Assembly: GCF_001577835.2 (NCBI RefSeq)
Contig: NC_029518.1
Coordinates: 54,228,894-54,292,893, forward strand
Source of the DNA: Coturnix japonica
Taxonomy: Eukaryota > Chordata > Aves > Galliformes > Phasianidae
Direction: 5' to 3'
Length of the DNA: 64,000 nucleotides
Of this stretch, positions 51,301 to 60,029 are shown in pieces; the stretch's first letter is position 1; each line of letters begins with the position of its first letter. Both the position numbers and the translations under genes were made by a program. The notes under the pieces were generated by a model that searched no databases, was not told the DNA's origin, and saw only the letters and a program-made list of their open reading frames with translations.

Positions 51301-54300
51301 AGTTGATTACAATTTGAGCATGCTGCGCTAAAATGCAAAGCAAAAGGAGATGCAGCATGGGGAGCCATCACTGTTCTTCTTTTGCTGGCACTTTCACATT
51401 AGGCAGAATGGAGGGAGACACAGCAGGACGCACAAACCCTGCAGGGACAGCATGGAGGTACAAGAGCCTCACACAGCTTGCTGAGTGCCCAACAACTGAG
51501 TGGCTCCCAAGGCTAAGATGGCAAGATGCACACCACAGCATTCAAAGTTTCCTTTATGAGATCTGTTAGAAAAACAAGAGAAGGAGGAAAGATGTAGTGA
51601 AAAAGGTCACTGAAGTTTGGGGGGTGGGGGGGGAGGGAGAAAGGACTATTTCAGAGAGTTTATGTACTGCAACAGCCAAGAGGATTATTTAGTTCGTTAC
51701 TGTAAAGAAATGGTGAGATGCAGAAACAGCCCATTGCTTCAGCTCTAAATCTCACCTGAAAAACAACAGGGTAATAGGTAAAATGTGTCAAAGCTGAAAA
51801 GAAATCCTGAAGAGTAAAGACTGGATGAGTCTTTATATTGCATTATATTATATCGTCAGAAAGGAAAGAAAGTTAAGATGATGGAGCTGCTATGAACAGC
51901 AAGTGTGTGCAAAGGGTGTCTGGCAAAGGCAGGGATGGTGGAAAGCTCCCGGCACTGTAGCTGTTGTCTGAAGATACAGGAAAGATTCTGGTTAGATAAC
52001 TCACATCAGACAGAAAACAAAACCAACTTCTGTGGGCAGAGATCTCTCCTTAAGAAATAGGTCATAGTGATGTTTACCAAAGTGCAGAAAGCCCACAGAG
52101 AAAGCAAGCTTTTGCCTTGCTGATGGAGACAGCACAAGCACTCCCTGGCCAACAGTGGATCCTGATCAGCAGGGCAGCTTCTGTATCCAGCTCCTCTGCA
52201 ACTCACCCTGAAGTAGTGGAGAGGAGTGACTCCAGGAATGCTTTCACCAAGTGTTTCCAAGTACAAAGCAGCCCATTTGCAACGTGCGTATCAGGTGTCA
52301 TGGGGAAGAAGGAAGGAGATAACGTAAGGAAAGGGTGGTGGGGTTCTTGTTGGAGCCATAATGGTCAAAAATAAGCAAGACAAGGCTGTTGCAAGAAATA
52401 ATAGGTTTCTGACAGAACAATTAATATAGACAGAAAAAATGAGAGAAGTCTTTGGGACCACAACTCCACTTTTCAGGTCCAACAAAGAGCAGTCTTTGTT
52501 GCTAAGTACATGTTAAGTTATGATATATATCAGCTGGATAGGAGAAAAACGTTTTTCCAGCCTCCCAGCTGCAATGATCCTGTCTGCCTGTCTTTGCCCA
52601 TAAGTAAGCTAGATACACTGGCTTTTCTTTCTGCTAGGAGAAATGCTGTCTTAAGTGCCGCCAATCTTCTGTGTCCTAAGTCTCTGAGACAGACTGGGTA
52701 CACTAGCAAACTTCATTTGTCTGTGGATCAAAACAAAGACTGCATCCCCTCCCAGGTATGAGACAGAGCTGTGGCTGCTTTTAAACAAGTGTTTAGATGT
52801 CATTATAATTTAGTGTGACCATAGGCAATGTAAAGAAACAATTATCCTGAGCATCTCTGACAATAAGACAAGTAAGAGGAAACAAATCTCACTTCTGCCA
52901 ATTACAGTCCAAACCATTTTTAAATCAAATCCCAAACGCCACAAGCAAAAAGCTTCCATTAACAAAGTTCTCGTAGACACAAAGGGGTACCTCCTTATAC
53001 AAGGCTGAAATACACACCAAGGCTAAGCAAAAACCTGACAGATGTAAGGTGTATTATTAAACCATTTTCAGTTTTACTCTTGGAGGAGATGTAACTGATG
53101 CTGAAATACCAGCCACCTGGCCAAACTCCATTTTGTTATTAAATTCAGGTCAAAGGAGTTCTACTTCTCAGATTATTTAGGCAAACATCCTACAGTCTGT
53201 TTCAAGCAAAATATGATTAAGTTGCAAAAGAGGAGAATCTAAACATCTGCCTTGATGACACCAGGTTTAGCTGGGCAGTCCTGGACCTGAAGGACCTGGA
53301 ATGCTAGTTTTTGCCCTAGGACAAGACATTCTGTCACATCCTGCCACAATTCCCTGCAGGTGCATCCAGAGCAGCTCCCATGGCCCACGTCTTCACAAGC
53401 AACAGAGCCACAGGCAACTGGGGCAGGCCTGGTGAGTTTGGGCAGCCAACACCTGCTATCCCAAGTGTCCTAGAGGTAAAAGACTCACTACCACGCAGAA
53501 GCTTCCTCCTTCATCATCTCTGCCAGAAACATGACAACTCTTTTCATTCAGTCTCCCAGCACACATCCCATCCCTCTCACACACACAGCTACCATAGCCC
53601 CGCTACATACTATCAGACCAGCTGCTGCGCAGCACTGCTCCCATCCTCTAGGGGCCAATTTTCAGAGAAGTTAATTATATTTAAATACAGATGTCCTTCA
53701 GAACATGCACTCACTCTTTCAGAAAATTCAAGGTGCCAGGGAATAGGCATGCTGCAGTGTATTGATAGATAATACCCAAAGATTTTATTCATAACATCGC
53801 CTTATGTGTCTTTTACTTAGTTTTACAACAAACGGGAACTTACTGATTGAAATGAGGATTAAAATAGTATTCTGTACATGGAGAACTTAAGAAAGTGTAT
53901 AGATGTTTCCACCCGACTTCAGAAATTAAGTTTTAGCAGCATTATTTCTGGTACCCACTTCTCAGACCAAATTCTGCTGCTTGTGGACAGGGCATTCCTC
54001 TCATGTGTGACTGTTTCTTGCAAACCCATTAGTTGTACTCAGTTTGAACATAACTTCTTGCTCTTCACACTGATTCAGAGGGACCCAAGATCATTTTTTC
54101 CTTATTACCAAACACTGATGATGTGAAACCTATTGTCTCGCAATCATCTGTTCACCTCATTCTTTCTAAATAGTTTCAGCAAGCCATGCTACTATGCCAA
54201 CTGTGTGAAGCGTCCCACCTAGCCCACTACTAACTACACTCATTTATACTCATACGTTATTCCACACTTCTTGTTTTTCTACCCAGGCAATTATAACCAA

Positions 54301-57300
54301 ATAATTTCTTTTTTTTTCTCTGCTGCTTCAATTTTGTGATCTCAGTTTTGGAGGTAATTATTTTCCTTTCCATCCACTCTGTACATCATTTACATTAAAT
54401 ATAACATAACACAGTTCACAGCATTAACAGACTTGACCAAATCAAGCCTCCAGTGATTAGTGCTGGTCAGAGTTAGCAAATTATCAGTAAAAATTTCAAT
54501 GCATTTTCTTTTATTTATTTATTTTAAGTACTATCTGTCTTTCTACGGTTATCACCCTAAATAAGTTCTCAGCTGTATCCTATTATTGCATAATCACCAC
54601 AGGCACTGAAGACAAAAATCAAGCCTGATTAACTAAGTGCCAAGCTCTAACTCAAAATATACTGAAAATTCTACTTCAGACTAAACCTATTTAACAAGTA
54701 GCCTAAGGATTACAAACCACTACGCAAAGTGGGTTCAGAAAGTGTTCCACTTCTTTAATAAACTGAACTGTAAAACGATTCTCACTGCATTGCATGCAGC
54801 TTTCAGCTCTGAAAGTGACATTAAGTACAGCTGGTACCAGAGGAGCTGCTTCTGTTGATCTGGTGCCAATCTAAGTAAATCTCACGGCATTTATAAGTGA
54901 TGAAAATTGCTATATCCTCAGTTTTATTGACTAGCATCTGCTCTTGGCCAGCTACCCAGAAGGTTCAGATGTTTTGTAACTGCACGTGTGCTATCCTGCT
55001 CCCATATCACCCCTGCCTGAGTCATGCCAGGGAGGACAAATCATAAAAGAATCTACTGTATGCCTCTGGACTCTGGGGACATACTTTGGCACCTTCTGCT
55101 CAACATACACTATGCAGTCTCATGACATGGACATATACCATTTTTCCCTCTTGGGACTCTTGTCATGGCACTTAGGACTCCTACTTGCTTTGAAGAGAAA
55201 TCAGAAATGCAATAGGATCAAGCTCTGTTACAGTGATCTCCTACACACTGCAGAAACTGAGCTGAATGTATTGAATGAGATAGGATAGCGCATGAAAATA
55301 AAAGATGGCTTTATGATTAGAGGGCAGAATGATAAACTACTGAACTACATTTTATTTTGCTGATAAAAATGTGTGATGTGGGGCAAATAGTCTTAACCAA
55401 GTGCTTCTTTATGATGCTTTCTTGAATGGTGACCAGCTCTCCTATATGCTAACTGCTTACATTTTCAAGCAAAATCAGTGGAACCTGGGAATATACAGCA
55501 CAGCTGCTAGGAAGGCAAGTAATATTTTTATGGAGTAAATATATGAATGAAATTCAGAAGGATGAACTCAGTCTTAATTTACATCATTTTCACACTGTCT
55601 GTTTTCACAAGGTCACTTGCCCTTCCCCTCTCCCCTCAACAGCCTTCAGTGGCAAAGCACAAACACTCTTCTTCATCTGCTCTTACAATTCCCAATACAA
55701 ACCCTGCTTTTCTAGTCTCACAGCAGTCCACTTGGGCGCTCTCTGTTCCTGAGATGTGGATTCCACTCTAGAGATGAAGAATCAGTGCTTCCAAGCTGCT
55801 GGAGTTTCAGCACTAGGTTTCTGAAATTCACCCTCATGCTTTGAAAGTGTTTTCAAACCTCTGACACTTAGGGAAAAAGAAACAAAAGGCAAAACAAATA
55901 AAACCACTAATTTACATATTGAAGCTTGGGAAGTCAATATCTTCCAACAGAGCTGGCTTCCCCCCAAAAATATTCATAGCTAGGCAGTTGCAGAAGCACA
56001 TCACTGATGCTGTCTCAAGAAGGTTAGAGCATCCTGGGCAAAAGGCACATCAGCCAGAGTGCCTAAGCAAACATCACATTGTGCCAGACAAATACATCCC
56101 ATTAGAAGATTACTGCAACATTAATAGCAAAAGAGTAAAACAAAGTTAGGAAGCTGAACATCAAGAGATGAAGTAGAAATAAAAAGAAAGTGTTACTTCC
56201 ATTGGTCCTCAGAAAAGAAAAAGGAATAGTATTGGTGCCTCTGCTGTTATAAGGCATGAAAACAAGGGCTATATTTACAAAGCAATATCTTATAGTGTGA
56301 CATTTGGAGGCTGAATGGTACAGATATGTTGTAAAATTATACAACCATTGAAGAACAACAGAAGTGCAAATAAAGAAGTAAAGTATAAGCTTACACAGGA
56401 GAAATTATTTCTTACTGGCACCTGTTCAGCCATTCAGCAATGTCTCAAGAGAAATGATCAATACTGCATAACATTAGGCTATCTGTAATGATGCCACCAC
56501 AGTGCCAGAAGGTGGGGAGAGATGCTGGAGGACTCACTTCTGCGGGATGATGCACTTCCTCCTTGGCTCTGCGATGCCACCCACTGGCTACAGACACAAC
56601 CACAAAACTTCACCAGCTGAACCTCGCTTTGATTCTGAGCATTAATCTTTTAAACACTCTCTTTCTACAAAGCGTGATAGGGTGTACCACCACTTCCTGT
56701 TCTCTGCAGCATTCAGAAAAACTGCACTACAGCTGTCCTTCTGGGGAAAAGGGATTTATCTAATCAACACATTCACATTTGAGTGATGTTACCATCATTA
56801 ACGTTTGCAAATTTATGAAGACAAACATATCCACAAGCTTTTAAGGAAGAAGTGTGGTGTATGAGAAACAAATTACTGTGAGCTGTAATATTCCTTCCCT
56901 GTTTTACAACCAAAAACAAAGAAAGAAGCATCTGTAGTCATGCAAAATATGAAAGGGAGATTTATCTAGAGGACAGAGGTCTTCAGTCACTTACACTAAG
57001 AAACCCAACCCTGCTGGGCTCAAGGAAACTTCCAGTAGGACTTCCATTAAATCACAAAATAAATTACCTGTTTCTCACCATATCAACGTGCAGATGAGAA
57101 TCTATAAGAATGTTGCTACACCTAATGCATTTTGGTTAAGTACAGAATGGATTTAGAAAATATAAGTCTTACATCAGATTTTCTTAAAAAGTTCTAGACA
57201 TTAAGTCAAAGCTAGATAATTGGAAAATAACAACTACCAAACAAAAACAGCAACAAAAAAAGGTAAATCCAGAAAAATGGTGAAACACAGGTATGAGAGG

Positions 57301-60029
57301 GAGTCCTTCAGTCTGATACATCATGTAAGTGACAACTCAGAGAAGAAATCGTGTGAAAGAAGAAAAAAATAGATGAGGTATATGTATCCATAACATGAAA
57401 TAACAAAGACAGATGTGTATGACATGATGGTCTCTCTTAGCCACTTTCATACAGAAGTGCATCAACATTTCTAAACTAGTCTTTATGGAGACTAGTGGAG
57501 CACAAGTCTTATGAGGAGGGGCTGAAGGAACTCCAGGAACTTCCAGCCTTGGTGATTCTACAGTTCTGACCACCACAGCTAATATTTTCCATCAGGACCT
57601 GCTGCATTCATAATTCCTGCAGAGCTCAGCTCAGCCAGATGGACATTTTTTGTCATCTTCATGCAGGCAAAGTCTAACTACTTAAATAAGCCCACTCCAT
57701 AGATGCTGCTGCAGGCTTCAGGAGAGCTCTCAGGAACTTTTCAGTCAGCACAGAAGGGCTGCAAAAGCAGCAGCTGTTAGGAGAACTGTGGGGACAAGTG
57801 CCTGAGGACTGCACACTCTTTAACAGGTACAGCTGCAGCAAAAGAAGGTAAGTGTAAACAAACGAAAACTAATTCTGTGGCAACCAATGTTTCAAGTGAA
57901 ATTACTGCATTTTGAGACTTGCACAGAGAATGCAGGGCTATTACACTCATTTCCTAATCAACAATCTTCTACCCCTCTCTAAAGTTTCACTTCCGCAATT
58001 TTGACACTCCAGCTGGGAAAAACTATTTAGGAACAACAAAGCAGGCACTGAAATAACAAAGCAGTCTCTGTGTTTTTTTGTCAGCCTGGTCTGTGCTCAG
58101 CTCAACTGCAGAATCAAACTCTTGCATTTCTCAAAGCACTGCAGAACTTTGCACATCCACACAACAACTAGCAGCGTGTTGAGTCACGATGTCAGTCCAT
58201 GCAGAACATCAGAAAGCTTACAAAACAAACATGAGTAAGACCTGAGCTTCTACTGACTGCTGGATCACCAGCCAAGATCTGCAGAGCTTCCTGTCCTTCC
58301 TCGCCAGCTCAGAAGGACCCTTGCTAGAGGCATGTCATCCCCCACTGCTCCACAGCAAGCACCAACTAGAGCAAAAGGTTTTTACAGAAGTCCTGAAACA
58401 CCAGAGAAATGAAATCCAACTACCTTACACAGATCTGGACAAACCAACAAGGAATTGCAGCTTTTAGCTGAAGCACTTTGTTAGCAATACAGCACGACTT
58501 TAAATGTTGCTGTGTTAGAGTTGTAAGCTTTGTTTTGTTTTTAAAACCGATGTACCAAGCAAACAGAAATAGTTCACAGATTAATTCTTGAAAAATTCCT
58601 CTTAATTTGATTTCAAAAACAGTGCGGCTAGAATGTAAGACAAAAAAAGCAAAACAAGTATTCTTTTAGTTTCCAAATTATTGATCTTATTAAATTCAAA
58701 CCTGCCAAAATTTAGAGTTTGACTGATATATCACTATAAACTCTTGTGCTTGCTAGGAAACATTACTCCAAGATTTACCACCCTTTTGAGAAAGCTCAAT
58801 TGCCTCATAAAAGACAAGCACAGACCAGTTTGCACGTGCCAGTCAATGCATAACAGCATTTTTACTGCTGATTCATTTCCTACTAGTGAGAACTCCTCAG
58901 AAGTCAACTGCTCACACACACTGCATGAGCAGGAAAGAAGTCTGTTTCTAGGATATCTACAATTTCCTGTTGTATTCTCTAAGACGGTGTCTTCCTGGTG
59001 TCTCCCTCTAAGACACACAAACAGAAAAAACACCTACTTCTATTAACCTAAGAACTCACTGAAAACACCAAGAGAATCTGAAAAGTATTTCATAAATTAA
59101 ATATAAAACTACTTGGAGTATTTGACAAATCACAATCTAGAAACGCAAACACATCTGTGTACTACTCTTCTCACTTATATTCACACTTAGTTTTGACTAA
59201 ACTACTTGCAAGATTATAAATATATATTATATATGTATAAATAATTTTATAAATGATTTACTAAGCACTGATTACACAGAGGAAGGGAAGGGGGTGAACA
59301 TGACAAATTTTCAAACACATGGTTCTTCTGACATTTTGTTTAAAATTTTGTAGTTAATTTCCGTACTTGTTCACACTTCAGCAGATAAAATTGTAAGAAT
59401 TAAGACTGATGTCTTAAATAGTGTGCATCACTTATGAAATAAATAACCCTAACAAAAAATAAACCTCAATTTCTGAAAGAAGAAAAATTCAGAAAAAGAA
59501 AAGCAGAAAAGTTAACAGTTGCCTATAACACTGTATTTTAGAACAGAGAAACCAGAAACATGTTTCTGATAACGCTGGGTTTTCTTGTTTGTTCTAAAGA
59601 AACTGAAGGATAAAGTTAGAGGATATACAGAACAACATAAACCTTTTTGTTTTTACAGAAAGGATATGCAGAGTCAATCACCCATCAAAGGAACCTCTAT
59701 AAGATAACAGAAAAGCACATTAACTGTCCATCAAAACAAACACTTAAAGAACACTGTAATGTCAACATAACTCACCAGTACTGTAGTATCTTTTAAGCTC
59801 TGTGCGCCTGATGTCTTTCAGTTGATTGTACTTTTTTTTTTTCTTTTCTTTGTCCGGAACTGTTTCCTTTTCCCCAGCAAATTTAGAGTTGTCTTCAGAG
59901 GAACTGATTTGCTCCAAAATAACTTTACTTTCATCATCTTTCTCAGTTGGAGTTTTGGAAACAGGAGATCCGGGGGAATTGGCAGAGACAGTCTCGGTGT
60001 TTTGCTTGGCTTGCCTTTTCTTTTTCAAA
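21183..60029 (-). CDS. NCOA7: NCOA7, nuclear receptor coactivator 7 / TLDc-domain protein (14 coding exons; first short coding exon outside the window)
   Basis: Fourteen minus-strand exons join in phase to 2827 bases, giving 941 residues plus stop. Human is 942 in total, of which about 17 are encoded by an upstream exon I could not find before 64000. Domain order, numbered from the first whole codon here: a basic N-terminal stretch ([27 protein letters not shown]); LysM about 107-150; a GRAM-like region about 205-285 ([20 protein letters not shown]); a long acidic low-complexity middle 286-640; and the C-terminal TLDc domain about 790-941 ([20 protein letters not shown] to QDVEVWTFE). NCOA7 coactivates oestrogen receptor, belongs with OXR1 to the oxidation-resistance family, and binds the V-ATPase through TLDc. 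The paralogue OXR1 is excluded by the HINT3-TRMT11 neighbourhood and by the closer sequence match. An internal first exon at 26088 gives a short isoform. Confidence 0.96.
21998..22071 (-). CDS. NCOA7: NCOA7 coding exon M (TLDc)
   Basis: 74 bases: [24 protein letters not shown] plus two bases, from a CTCAG acceptor to a GTAAGT donor. It contains the conserved glycine-rich turn of TLDc. Confidence 0.96.
22138..22836 (-). mobile_element. CR1 LINE 3' fragment, about 700 bases, in the NCOA7 L-M intron
   Basis: Minus-oriented; the 3' end at 22138 reads 'cacagaatcacagaattgta'. The upper part encodes the C-terminal end of the CR1 ORF2 protein without interruption for about 120 codons ([40 protein letters not shown]). 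It is 5'-truncated. The open frame suggests fairly recent insertion. Confidence 0.95.
23361..23404 (-). mobile_element. CR1 3'-end remnant
   Basis: A very short match to a minus-oriented CR1 end ('aaatcacagaatgccctagg', then 'ggccttaaaggtta'). It lies only about 50 bases downstream of the donor side of exon L. Confidence 0.5.
23453..23548 (-). CDS. NCOA7: NCOA7 coding exon L (TLDc)
   Basis: 32 codons: [32 protein letters not shown], phase 0. Human differs by one residue (PHFK). Confidence 0.97.
23942..24094 (-). CDS. NCOA7: NCOA7 coding exon K (TLDc start)
   Basis: 51 codons: [51 protein letters not shown]. It opens the TLDc domain and is almost identical to human. Confidence 0.97.
24230..24358 (-). 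CDS. NCOA7: NCOA7 coding exon J
   Basis: 43 codons: [43 protein letters not shown], in phase 0 on both sides. Shared by the long and short isoforms. It corresponds to human [20 protein letters not shown]. Confidence 0.96.
24359..26087. other. NCOA7 intron between the alternative first exon and exon J
   Basis: A GC-richer, non-conserved patch at about 25140-25480, then AT-rich sequence. No extra coding exon recognised. Confidence 0.4.
26088..26165 (-). CDS. NCOA7: NCOA7 alternative first coding exon (short, interferon-type isoform)
   Basis: Twenty-six codons, [20 protein letters not shown] then DEPFVK, end in phase 0 at a GTATGT donor. They read directly into exon J ([10 protein letters not shown]). 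The human short isoform begins MRGQRLPLDIQIFYCARPDE then EPFVK, so identity is clear. There is no good acceptor required here: this is a first exon, and another ATG lies one codon upstream (26166-26168). The product would have 221 residues: this tip plus exons J-N with the whole TLDc domain. In human this isoform (about 219 residues) is induced by interferon and restricts virus entry through endosomes. Confidence 0.92.
26297..26310 (-). promoter_or_regulatory. Interferon-stimulated response element upstream of the NCOA7 short isoform
   Basis: The plus strand reads AGTTTCTGTTTCCC, a perfect match to AGTTTCNNTTTCNC (GGGAAACAGAAACT on the coding strand). It lies about 130 bases upstream of the alternative start codon, a normal promoter-proximal distance. 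ISGF3 or IRF binding is inferred from motif and position. Confidence 0.75.
27597..27744 (-). CDS. NCOA7: NCOA7 coding exon I
   Basis: 148 bases: (R)[49 protein letters not shown]. It ends in phase 0 at a GTGGGT donor. Almost the same as human. Confidence 0.96.
29815..30085 (-). mobile_element. Old, diverged CR1-type LINE fragment
   Basis: 'ctttgaaaatctccaacaga' and 'ttccacagcatctctgtgca' match the common CR1 3' block in minus orientation. It is heavily diverged and without clear ends. Confidence 0.6.
30195..30640 (-). mobile_element. Old interspersed repeat, CR1-related by its motifs
   Basis: Blocks such as 'caaccttgcatttgcctttt', 'gttcctctgaatggcagctc' and 'ctccagatttaattg'-like strings recall a CR1 region common in bird genomes. 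The family call rests on memory of such repeats and is uncertain. The piece is strongly decayed. Confidence 0.4.
31196..31346 (+). mobile_element. CR1 3'-tail fragment
   Basis: Plus-oriented: 'ggaacaggctgcccagagat', 'gctggactagatgacctttc', 'agggtccattccaactgaaa', ending 'atgattctaatatgattt'. Moderately old. Confidence 0.85.
34238..34406 (-). CDS. NCOA7: NCOA7 coding exon H
   Basis: 169 bases: (D)[55 protein letters not shown] plus AG. The acceptor is GTTCAG and the donor GTAAGT. It corresponds to human [20 protein letters not shown]. Confidence 0.96.
35023..35082. repeat. A-rich simple sequence with AAC units
   Basis: Runs of A interrupted by C (aaaacaaaaaaaacc, aacaacaacaac) over about 60 bases, in the NCOA7 intron between exons G and H. 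Confidence 0.8.
35984..37050 (-). CDS. NCOA7: NCOA7 coding exon G (long acidic exon)
   Basis: 1067 bases, about 355 codons. It begins [20 protein letters not shown], then [20 protein letters not shown], and ends [16 protein letters not shown]. Both ends match human closely. The interior is Ser-, Glu-, Asp- and Lys-rich, probably disordered, and only patchily similar ([21 protein letters not shown]). A long open frame also exists on the opposite strand but is a shadow. Confidence 0.96.
37117..37137. repeat. Poly-A run (poly-T on the gene strand)
   Basis: An uninterrupted A run on the plus strand. On the minus strand it lies just upstream of the exon G acceptor region and extends its pyrimidine tract. 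Confidence 0.85.
38484..38668 (-). CDS. NCOA7: NCOA7 coding exon F (GRAM-like region)
   Basis: 185 bases: [61 protein letters not shown] plus two bases. Essentially identical to human over the whole exon, which marks the region as strongly constrained. Confidence 0.96.
39573..39745 (+). mobile_element. SINE with double tRNA-like head and CR1-type tail, copy 2
   Basis: Starts GTGCCCTGGTGGCGCAGTGG, with B-box-like GGGTTAGAATTC near 39623. A second unit starts near 39640 (GTGGCACAAGTGGTAG) with GGTTCAAATCC near 39679. The tail is TTGGACTTGATGATCTCTAA and GGTCCCTTCCAACC, ending ACGAGACTATT. Nearly co-linear with the copy at 15711-15891, with many differences being C/T or G/A changes at CpG sites. 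It sits in the NCOA7 intron between exons E and F. Confidence 0.8.
40538..40663 (-). CDS. NCOA7: NCOA7 coding exon E
   Basis: 42 codons: [42 protein letters not shown]. The donor GTATGT follows AAG, so the join DGK-GVVGG is exact. Nearly the same as human. Confidence 0.96.
41627..41728 (-). CDS. NCOA7: NCOA7 coding exon D
   Basis: 34 codons: [34 protein letters not shown]. Both ends are conserved with human ([22 protein letters not shown]). The centre is diverged. Confidence 0.95.
42207..42314 (-). CDS. NCOA7: NCOA7 coding exon C (LysM)
   Basis: 36 codons in phase 0: [36 protein letters not shown]. This is the core of the LysM motif and is nearly identical to human, which has L for I at one position. 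Confidence 0.96.
43178..43257 (-). CDS. NCOA7: NCOA7 coding exon B
   Basis: 80 bases: (D)[20 protein letters not shown] then GTIEYT, from a CTTTAG acceptor to a GTAAGT donor. Human has DDNQNKTHDKKEKKMVVQKPH. It leads into the LysM domain. Confidence 0.95.
43840..44330. other. GC-rich patch in the NCOA7 intron, possible alternative promoter or noncoding exon
   Basis: The composition rises sharply against the AT-rich intron. On the minus strand there are donor-like sites at the left edge (CACCAG|GTAGGA with the exon side at 44026, and CAG-GGTGAGC near 43999), so a minus-strand 5' exon of an NCOA7 transcript could end here. CpG density is lower than in the three gene promoters. No conserved reading frame. 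Confidence 0.25.
45142..45705 (-). mobile_element. CR1-type LINE pieces, minus orientation
   Basis: A 3' tail at 45142-45440 ('cagctagaaaagacctccaa', 'ctgaacaccaccaggaatgg') is followed by further CR1-like sequence ('gaggatgccattggccttcc', 'caggctgacaggcctgtagt'). The second part may belong to a different copy. Old and diverged. Confidence 0.65.
45706..46245 (+). mobile_element. CR1 LINE ORF2 fragment (reverse transcriptase), plus orientation
   Basis: In broken plus-strand frames it encodes pieces of the CR1 reverse transcriptase: '[16 protein letters not shown]', '[15 protein letters not shown]', '[17 protein letters not shown]' and '[18 protein letters not shown]'. The frame shifts at least once (near 46020-46040), and key catalytic positions beyond this part are missing. 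A dead LINE fragment lying head to head with the minus-oriented pieces on its left. Confidence 0.88.
47690..47750. repeat. AT-rich tandem repeat, about 20-base unit
   Basis: About three imperfect copies of a unit like 'ttaactgttaatatatatta' in the NCOA7 intron. Confidence 0.7.
51619..51638 (+). repeat. G-rich run with quadruplex potential
   Basis: A G5-T-G8-A-G3 type run on the plus strand (C-rich on the gene strand) gives enough G tracts for an intramolecular quadruplex. Only the sequence supports this. Confidence 0.5.
57495..57570 (+). mobile_element. Short CR1 remnant
   Basis: 'cttatgaggaggggctgaag' followed by 'gaactcc' resembles the CR1 ORF2-end block. Too short and decayed for a subfamily call. 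Confidence 0.4.
59776..60029 (-). CDS. NCOA7: NCOA7 coding exon A (second coding exon)
   Basis: 254 bases; begins with one base completing an upstream codon, then [20 protein letters not shown], and ends [11 protein letters not shown] plus G. The donor is GTGAGT. Human has LKKKKQAKQNAETAS and [11 protein letters not shown]. The middle, rich in Ser and Glu, is diverged. Confidence 0.93.

Larger units (their letters stand above)
43258..59775. other. Long NCOA7 intron A-B (16.5 kb)
   Basis: Mostly AT-rich sequence without recognisable exons. It includes a GC-rich patch at 43.8-44.3 kb, CR1 pieces at 45.1-46.2 kb, an AT-rich tandem repeat at 47.7 kb, and a G-run at 51.6 kb. Open frames of 60-130 codons are scattered on both strands without similarity I know. 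Confidence 0.5.
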
